This document shows positions 57,101 through 64,000 of a DNA stretch of 64,000 nucleotides, piece after piece. Source of the DNA: Phoenix dactylifera (lineage: Eukaryota; Streptophyta; Magnoliopsida; Arecales; Arecaceae); the NCBI RefSeq assembly GCF_009389715.1, contig NC_052409.1:2520001-2584000 (forward strand), written 5' to 3'. The stretch's first letter is position 1, and the number at the start of each line of letters is the position of its first letter. The position numbers and the translations under genes are program-made. The notes under the pieces are model-generated. The model was not told the origin of the DNA. It made no database searches and saw only the letters and a list, made by a program, of their open reading frames with translations.

Positions 57101-59595
57101 TCAGTAAAATGAGTTCAAATTTTATAAAATGTAAGATTATTTCCCTGTCTTACGCAAACCTAAAATGATGCTCAACATCTCCTTGAAAGACTTTTTTCAT
57201 AAATTATTATTTCCCTGTATGACATACCACATGCAGTGTTCAAATTGTATGCTCCTGAGTCTTGGAATCATTGCACATTACCTTCCAGCAGCTCTATGTC
57301 TGCTCACTTTAGGTTGCTGGAGCATAACCAACTCCAACTACTTCAATTATTAAAGTTAGATTTAATCAATTCTTTTAGGCTGTATGTGGCTATTGGTCCA
57401 ATTGGATTTGGCTATAAATCCAAAGACCTCTCTCTCTCTCTCTCTCATGCATGCACACACACATGCATGGGCGTGCTGAACTCTGTGAAACACATACACA
57501 CCCCTCTCTATCAGTACGAAGCAGCTCCATGAATCTGACACTGAGTGCACTTGTGACTTTGTCATTCCATGAAGTTTGGCTGCAAAATTGGCTGCCCAAT
57601 TGACCTGTTGGCCTCAAAATATGTCTATAATCTCCATCTCTGGCCTTGACTCATGAGGAATGCAAGATTTAAGAGGGATGGATAATAGCTCATGTTAGGG
57701 TTGGGGCAGTGCTGTAGCCACCTGATCGCTGTCACTGAGTCACCCTCCAGCCAGATGTAGTAGCTGGGATCATTGTCTATGGTGTAGCTCACCCCTCCAA
57801 GGATGCTTGCAGCTCCACAATTGGCACAGAAGCATCTAAGAACCAAATTGCGTGAGCATGAAGAAGATGGCCTCTGGTGATCGTGTATGATACAGCCTGT
57901 CCTACAGTTACCATTTGTCTGCTTGATGAAGCCATGGAAATTGATTTTAAATGTTCCCTCAGGGGCTTTTTCTGTGTTGGGGGGTTGGAGGGACTGAAAG
58001 AAGTGTTGATGCGGACAGTGGGACTTTTGGTGCCTATTGGATGCCCAAAGACGAGGTCTGACCCAGAAGCTCCGTGGCTTGGGCACTAATATTGTTGAAT
58101 CCTCTGTGCAATGGGATGTGCTTGGCATTAAACATGCAATCATTCTATGTTGCACCAGATCCATGATCCCACATACTATGGGATATGTGACACACATTAG
58201 TGGTCCTTCTCGCCGCTTATTCGACAAAGCTTAGGAAGTCATTGAGGGAATGTAAGGGAAGCTTGAAGGGGATGTGAAGGCCAGCTGCCAGACAATAGCT
58301 GCTGCCAAGCATTGAAGCACATGCCGTACAAATTCATTTTTTTGCTGGCACATACAGTGTAGTATCTCTATTTGTCTATATACATGTTTTTGTGCATTAT
58401 GCACATACATATATTTGTATATACATACACCCACAAATCACTAGGGGAAAACTGTATGTGGAACATGTCATTTAAATGGAAATGGAAATCAAAATAGTGT
58501 TCAAGACTTCAAGTCAAATTTGATGTTCACAAAATTTGATGTTCACGGATACCTTGAGGTGATTGATATCAATACTTTGCGTTGATTATACAAAATAATA
58601 GAGAGATAGATGAAGATATGTTATATAATAAACCGAGAGTTGCATGGGTGACAAGGGGAGGTGCTTCTAGGGTGTTATATGATTAAAACATGTCTTGACA
58701 ATTGAAGGGAGAATTGGAATAACTGCAGTAAGGTCTTGAATAATAAGGAAGTTGGTCTAGCAAACAAAAAGAGCTTGGCATAAATGAGAATGTTAGGTAC
58801 GGTGTAGCATAGAACTTTAAAGTGAAACAAGTATATCAGAAGTATAGGAGTTGTGCTAATCGAGGACAAAGTGAAAGTGAGCCAGATAATCATGATAATT
58901 GTGCAAAAATTGATAAAGTAAGTCATAATGTACGGTGAAACTTTATAAAGGAGAGACCGGGGAACGAGTATATTAAAGAAGGTGTATGCTTGCACCAATC
59001 AAGGACAAAACAAAAGAGAATTGATTGAAATTGGATGGGTAATCTTTGAAGACCTAGTAAAGGTTTGGGAGAGGAGGGTTTTGCTCAGATCAGTCTTGAA
59101 GGGTCCAAAAGAGATTGGAATAATCTAATATGACTAGAAGTTGTGAGTGAAAAAATTGCAATAACACCATAGGTAGCCTTAGATATGAAGGCTATAGGAT
59201 GCTGACCAAATAGTTGGGAATGCATGAAGGCGCACAAAATCTGTCCACTGTTTCAATTTTCTGTCTCCCTTCATTATTCTTCTCGATTCTTGCGCAAAGG
59301 AGAAAATGATTTAAGGGAAAAATTGTTAAGCCAGAATATTTACCACTTTGAACATGCTTTGAGTTATTAACTGTTTTTGAATGTTGTGTTTCTTGTTCAA
59401 GCTCTGCACCTTTCATGCCAGTTCTATACTATAAAAGTTACTGCAATGTATGTTAGTTTCTGTTCATGTTTACTCTTTTTGAGTTGTTTCTTCATACTGG
59501 CATTTGGACATGAAATCTTATTACTGCTAGATTATGCATGTTCTACATTCCATTCATATCCATTGAATTTTGTTTTACTTCTGGTCATTCTTCAG
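54108..59595 (+). other. Putative 5.5-kb leader intron or intergenic DNA
   Basis: AT-rich with no exon seen. Contains GAA repeats (54826-54837), a CT tract (about 57428-57445), a LINE RNase H scrap, and many short open frames without domains. If the leader exon is right, this is an unusually large 5' UTR intron; otherwise it is intergenic. Confidence 0.4.
57625..57970 (-). pseudogene. LINE-type RNase H domain fragment
   Basis: On minus, the frame reads PEGTFKINFHGFIKQ, then GCIIHDHQ, then LEGDSVTAIRWLQHCP. This is the pattern of the plant RNase H domain (RVT_3) that follows reverse transcriptase in some plant LINEs (GxxKxNxDG, then G-I-RD, then EGDS). The first catalytic Asp (NFDG) is His here (NFHG), and no reverse transcriptase lies upstream, so it is a dead fragment. 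The open frame extends to 58227 but the upstream part is not domain-like. Confidence 0.65.
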
Positions 59596-59623
59596 CTTAT
59601 TATGGTCGAGCTGCTATCCACCA

Positions 59624-60829
59624 ATGATTCAACAAATGGTAGATAATTTTAGTAAGTACGGAATGGTTAGCAGTGGAAGTGCCATGGCTGCTGGAGACAA
59701 GCAACATTCAGTCTCAGTAAAAAAAGTGGCTTTAAGGGAGTTGCCAAATGAATCTAGGAACATCATTACAAAGCCAACCGGAACCTCTCCACTTCCTAAA
59801 GACAAAAGACTCACCCCAGATTCTGTGAAGGTAGTTGGTACCAAGAGGCCACAGCCTGATGATCCATCTAGTCCCTCCAGTCATCAGACCCCAGGCAACA
59901 TTGGTCCAAATGGACATCTTGTGTACGTACGTAGAAAACTTGAAACTGAGCAAGGCAAGATGAGCACTTTTATCAATATGGATAGTGCTGATTCTCCTGA
60001 GTCCAGGAAATCTAGCAACAATGGAACAAAAGAACAAAATGTGCAGCAGTGTCAGACCCAAGAGCCTAAGGCAGCTTCTCTTCCTGTCCCTGTACCAGTG
60101 GCATCTCCATCTATGTCATCTGGGAAACGATTGCTTCCTCATTGTCCAGGAAAGCTCATCACTGGGTTGGCAGCACTGGAACCACATGAGTCGATGGTTA
60201 CTTCCACCACACCAGTCCTAGCAGATTCCCAGACACCAGGTAATCAAGATTGGAAAGAAAGGTTTATTCAGTTGCAGATGTTCTTGAAGAGCTGTGACCA
60301 GTCAAGCCAGGAGGAGTATATTCTAAGTAAGTCATTTTGTTAAGTAATATAACACAATGAATCCATATCATTTATGTTCCACTAATTTTATACATAATAA
60401 TGTTGATTTAGTGCTTCGATCTTTATCGGCGGTTGGCCGTAGCAGGCATGCTGTTGAGTTGGAGAAAAGAGCAATACATCTCTTATTGGAGGAAGGTAGT
60501 CCTACCTGTCTGTTTTAGCATTTCTAAAGACAAATAGTGTTACTTCTGTGCAGAAACACTGTTTATGACTGTATACTATACAATCGAAATTACTCTGAAT
60601 GGTTGATGGTTGTACTATCATTTGAATTGGATGCTCTCTAAGCTAAGCCTTCTCTCCCTTCAGAATGATGATTCTACCAATGCAGACCCGTACTGATTCT
60701 TTTCTTTCTGCAGGTAAGGAGTTGCATCGTATGAAAGTTTTGAATGTTCTGGGGAAAGCTTTGCCCAAGGATCATACATCAATCTCAACTCATACCCCTT
60801 CTCCTCTAAAGGAACAGTTTCAGAAATAG
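59624..60829 (+). CDS. Conserved plant protein of unknown function
   Basis: Three coding exons: 59624-60326, 60412-60495 and 60714-60829. All are in frame with GT-AG introns, giving 300 aa, or 296 if the second Met (59636, MVDNFSKYG) is used. The N-terminal two thirds are low-complexity and rich in Ser, Pro and Lys, with short conserved-looking motifs (VALRELPNES, VKVVGTKRPQPD, GHLVYVRRKLETE). The C-terminal part is helical: DWKERFIQLQMFLKSCDQSS, then LRSLSAVGRSRHAVELEKRA, then LLEEGKELHRMKVLNVLGK. I have the impression of a family conserved across flowering plants but cannot name a function. Basic stretches suggest a nuclear location (inference). The acceptor at 59594-59595 opens the first coding exon. 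Confidence 0.85.
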
Positions 60830-61440
60830 AAGACAGTAGATACTGTCAAGTTTGTTTTTAAGTTATGGATGAGGAAGCTAGGATTTTGTTGCTCTCGGTG
60901 GGAGCGGGAGACTACTGCTGTTTTGTATTTTTTCGGCGTGTGGAATCAATTGCCTTCTTTTGGTACAAGTAGCTTCTGTAGCTTTAGTTTAAACCTGAAA
61001 AACTATGAGAAACATAATTTAACTGCTGAGACTGTACGATGTCACTAATTTTGGTATGATGTAATCCGTGTACATCAAACTCTCTAATATGCACCACGGT
61101 GAATTCTGATCAGAAGCTGATGCCATCAAATTCACTTTTCCCGTTCTCTAATGAGGTTTATTAAGTGTTGCACCGCATTGACAGGCTACTGCATGCTGCT
61201 TAAAATGCTTGGATTCTTGTGTTATACCAGATTGGCAGGTTAGTGCTTAGTGTTACCAACACACATGGGCTTCACATAGCTATGGTGCAAAATATTGTTC
61301 TTCGATTTCTTTCAGTGATGAAAAAAATTCCTCAGTAGATTTATGCATTTCACTTTTCTTGAATTTTTATTCCATACTTTTTTGGAAGAAAAATTTAGGG
61401 ATCGGCTATAAGGAAAAGAAAAGAGTTAGAAGATAACTGA
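60830..61440. other. 3' UTR and downstream DNA of the unknown gene
   Basis: The 3' UTR probably runs to about 61080-61100. No further feature seen. Confidence 0.45.
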
Positions 61441-61441
61441 G

Positions 61442-61537
61442 TTGATGATAACTCCTCTTAACAGATATACTCCAAAAAGCTCCATCAATTTGATGATAAC
61501 TACTCTTTAACAGTTATACTCCAAAAAGCTCCATCAA
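61442..61537. repeat. 48-bp tandem duplication
   Basis: Copies at 61442-61489 and 61490-61537 (ttgatgataact...aaaaagctccatcaa). They differ at about four positions, including one single-base indel. Confidence 0.85.
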
Positions 61538-61754
61538 AGTTTGCCTTTAGGGTACCTAGCAGCCAAAGAAATAAGGTTCTGACGAGGTTAAGAAGATTGT
61601 ACCAGGGGCTTAAATGTCTTGAAATGAAGCTGAGGCTTCTTCAGACTAGTTTCTGAATTGATGTCCATGAATTTTGTATATAAGGGTGCCACTTCTGTCT
61701 ATAGATTAATAACCTCAACTTCACTTTTGTAACCATGTCCTGTCGAAATGGCAG

Positions 61755-62090
61755 TTTGCCATGAAAATCTGGAGAGGATTATATCCCAAATTAGAAATTG
61801 AGCAGTCACCTGGGGTGTTCTCTGACTTCTTCTCAAAGAAGACAATGCAGCAAGTTCCTAAGAGAATTCAAACAGCCTTCCTCTCCCTTATTGCAGCGGT
61901 TTCATGGAGTGCATGGAAGGAACGGAACTCTAGAATTTTTCTAAATTAATCCTCTTCGACTTCAGCCTGTGTTTCTGCTGCTATCAGGCTTCTCAATTAC
62001 TGGTCCGAAGATGCAGACCTTGTGGCATTTGCAGCAATCTGGGCTAAGGTCAAAAATCTTCCAGCACACCCTTCAGAAGACCACTGATTG
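61755..62090 (+). pseudogene. LINE fragment (segment after reverse transcriptase)
   Basis: A 62-codon frame containing IAAVSWSAWKERNSRIF matches the W-x-I-W-K-x-R-N-x-x-I-F pattern found between the zinc-finger part of plant LINE reverse transcriptases and the RNase H. After a stop the reading continues with LLNYWSEDADLVAFAAIW-like sequence. No other LINE parts flank it. Confidence 0.55.
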
Positions 62091-62099
62091 CTTCCTTCA

Positions 62100-63331
62100 G
62101 AGGTCTTTGTGGTGGTAAAAGGCTCATGACTAGGTGAAATCATGAAGAGGATTCCAATTCAAATGCTAAGATTTCCAGTTACAGGTGTTCATATTTCAAA
62201 ATTTCTACCAATGTTTCAGATGTCCAGGCTGCAGGTCTCACCAGAAGTTTTCAGTGCTATTGAAAATTTAAAGACCAATATATTGATTCAGAAAGCACTA
62301 GTATGATGGTAAAAAACTGTGAGGGTCTCTCTGGCTTAGGAAATCTGCCATGAAGGAATAATCAGTCTCCATGAGTTTCTCTCGTGGTGTCATACGAACA
62401 ACGAGTAAGGAAATCCTCACACATAAATCGACATCTCTTTTTAGTTTAATCATATGACAAAACTCAACTATAATAAAAATTTAGTTGCAGATAAACAAAA
62501 TTCAAATCCTTCAAAACATCAAAAACAGCTGCAAATATAATGTCTTGAGGCGGCTGGAAACAAAAAGATACGACATGAACCCATGTTTAACTGTCTATTG
62601 GTCTTCAGGCACTGCTTTTAAAGCTCCTTGTGATTGCCCTGGTGACTGCACGAGCTTCACCCTTTCATGCTCAGCAGCAGGAGCTGAGAAACTTGTTGAA
62701 CTCCAGTGGCAGCTTCTTGCTCGTCGGCTGGGCCTGGCAGAACTGTGGCTCTGCATGGCATCTCCATGTAGCTGCACTGGAACTCAAAAACTCTGATACT
62801 GTGATAATAAAATCCACTACAAGAAACGTTAAGATCCATATTAATTATTATATCCATTGAGCCTTCACATTCTCCACTGCAACCCTTCTCTAGCAGTTAC
62901 AGTTCCACTAAATTTTAACTTGTTCTGCTTCCAAAGTTACTATTCAGCTCAAACTCCAGCGAAATCTAAAAGACCAGTACATTGGATCAGAATAGTAGAT
63001 AAAAATGATTTCAGACTGTAATCGCCTTCAGCAAATGGAAACCTACAACACAAACAATTGGAGTCAACTAGTTTAAGTCTCATGAAGCCATACAAGAAAT
63101 GAACACAGCAATTCTTTTCTTCTTCTGCTTTCCACTTCTAATCATCTAACACAATTCACCGTGCCGTGCTTTTTGTGCACAACAGAGGATCCGAACCTGA
63201 ATTTGATAGTCAATATATAGTACTTGAGCCATGAAAGATCTTGACATGAAAAATGACTGCTTCTCGGCCATCAAAAAGAGCAAACTATACAAAGGTCTAT
63301 GGCGATACGAAGTTGTTTAATGAAGTTGGTG
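62100..63331. other. Intergenic stretch, nothing recognised
   Basis: An open frame at 62485-62796 (+) has a CA/GC-richer patch (62610-62790) that is also open on minus. The patch could be an exon of an unseen gene or part of a repeat, but neither strand gives a recognisable protein. Confidence 0.4.
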
Positions 63332-64000
63332 TTGAATTAAATTAAATATTTTAAATCTTTCCTCCAAATTTAAAATTTGAATTCAAATTCATATTTTGAA
63401 TTCAAATTCCGCATCAACGGGCTTTCTGCTTCTTTTGGCCTGCATCTACTTTGACTTGGTCAACGGCCAAGTGTCAAGCATCCGCGCGCAAACAAGAGAG
63501 CAAACATGAAAAGATCTCCAAAGAAAACAGGCCAAGACAAGTGTCATGCATCTACATGCAAGACCAAGCATGAAATGACTCCCAAAGAAGAAAGGAAGCA
63601 TGGGCGACCAAGATGCAACAGGCCACAGGATCAAAAGAGCATAAGAAGACATGTCATCAATTCACGGGAGGATAGTCTGCTTCTTTTAACATGCCTGAAC
63701 CTATATAAAGTGCTCCAGAGATCATTTCAAGACAATGAAAAATTTATCTTCTCCCTCTTGTTCTTATTCTCTTCTCCACATAACTTCAATTATTTTTCTA
63801 AGTTTCTTTTGAGCCATTTGCAAGCGTGAACATGCTCTTCTTTAGCGCACTGATGGAGAAGGCGTAGTTCTATATTGTATCGTCATATCTCTAGGAATCT
63901 GTGTCAGCGGATCTATGCATGGGGACATAAACTTTTCTGGAACAACGCATCAGCATGTTTCGATCCACATGTCATCTTCTTTTATTTTTTATTTTATTAT
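63332..64000 (+). mobile_element. Possible LTR running to the window end
   Basis: Starts TGTTGAATTAAATTAAATAT and has a TATA box (ctatataaag, about 63702-63711) followed by a C/T-rich leader-like stretch (ttctccctcttgttcttatt), as in plant LTRs. A CA end is possible at ctggaaca (about 63945), but no partner LTR, primer site or target duplication is in view. It may be a solo LTR or the left end of an element continuing to the right. Confidence 0.4.

Noticed and set aside
62485-62796. 103-codon frame near the right end
   Set aside because: Open on both strands, no recognisable protein, no splice context.

Overview
This window looks like nuclear DNA from a flowering plant, most likely a monocot and possibly a palm. 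The genes carry GT–AG introns. Several first exons are GC-rich and give way to AT-rich later exons, a gradient common in monocots. The intergenic DNA is full of LTR elements, MITEs and LINE scraps. The species is an inference; nothing here names it. Six host genes can be read exon by exon, and all six give open, in-frame proteins of family-typical or plausible length.

Layout. Positions 1-11500 are mostly repeats. After an assembly gap (675-774) comes the 3' part of a Ty3/gypsy element of the Tat type, with an antisense reading frame and an LTR full of short tandem repeats. Next is a nearly whole, young Ty1/copia element (3818-10462) with 5-bp target duplications. Positions 11606-15167 (+) encode the spliceosomal protein Sm D3. 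It converges on a LAZ1-type (DUF300/OST-alpha) seven-helix membrane protein at 16997-29436 (-). The LAZ1 introns hold a hAT MITE, a decayed hAT transposase split by a Tourist-like MITE, and a GC-rich block. Positions 33889-36832 (-) encode a B2-type mitotic cyclin with three MSA-like motifs upstream. Positions 40758-44557 (+) encode a U-box/ARM ubiquitin ligase, and 48076-52173 (+) a DSK2/ubiquilin shuttle. Last, 59624-60829 (+) encodes a conserved plant protein of unknown function, probably with a leader exon near 54.0 kb and a 5.5-kb leader intron. Between these genes lie three copies of one small MITE family, a foldback, and a TRIM-like mini-retrotransposon with a hAT-like MITE inside it. 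The window may end inside another LTR.

The host genes are ordinary housekeeping or signalling genes and do not form a cluster. The U-box ligase and the DSK2 shuttle both act in the ubiquitin pathway, but I see no sign that their neighbourhood matters.

The most unusual signals are in the repeats. In the copia element the site where a primer-binding site should sit does not match the usual initiator tRNA. Instead it is exactly complementary over 13 nt to a segment inside the element's own LTR, which raises the possibility of self-priming. The same LTR carries a tRNA-like module with A and B boxes and a T run. The Tat-type LTR holds near-palindromic 15-mers at about 35-bp spacing.
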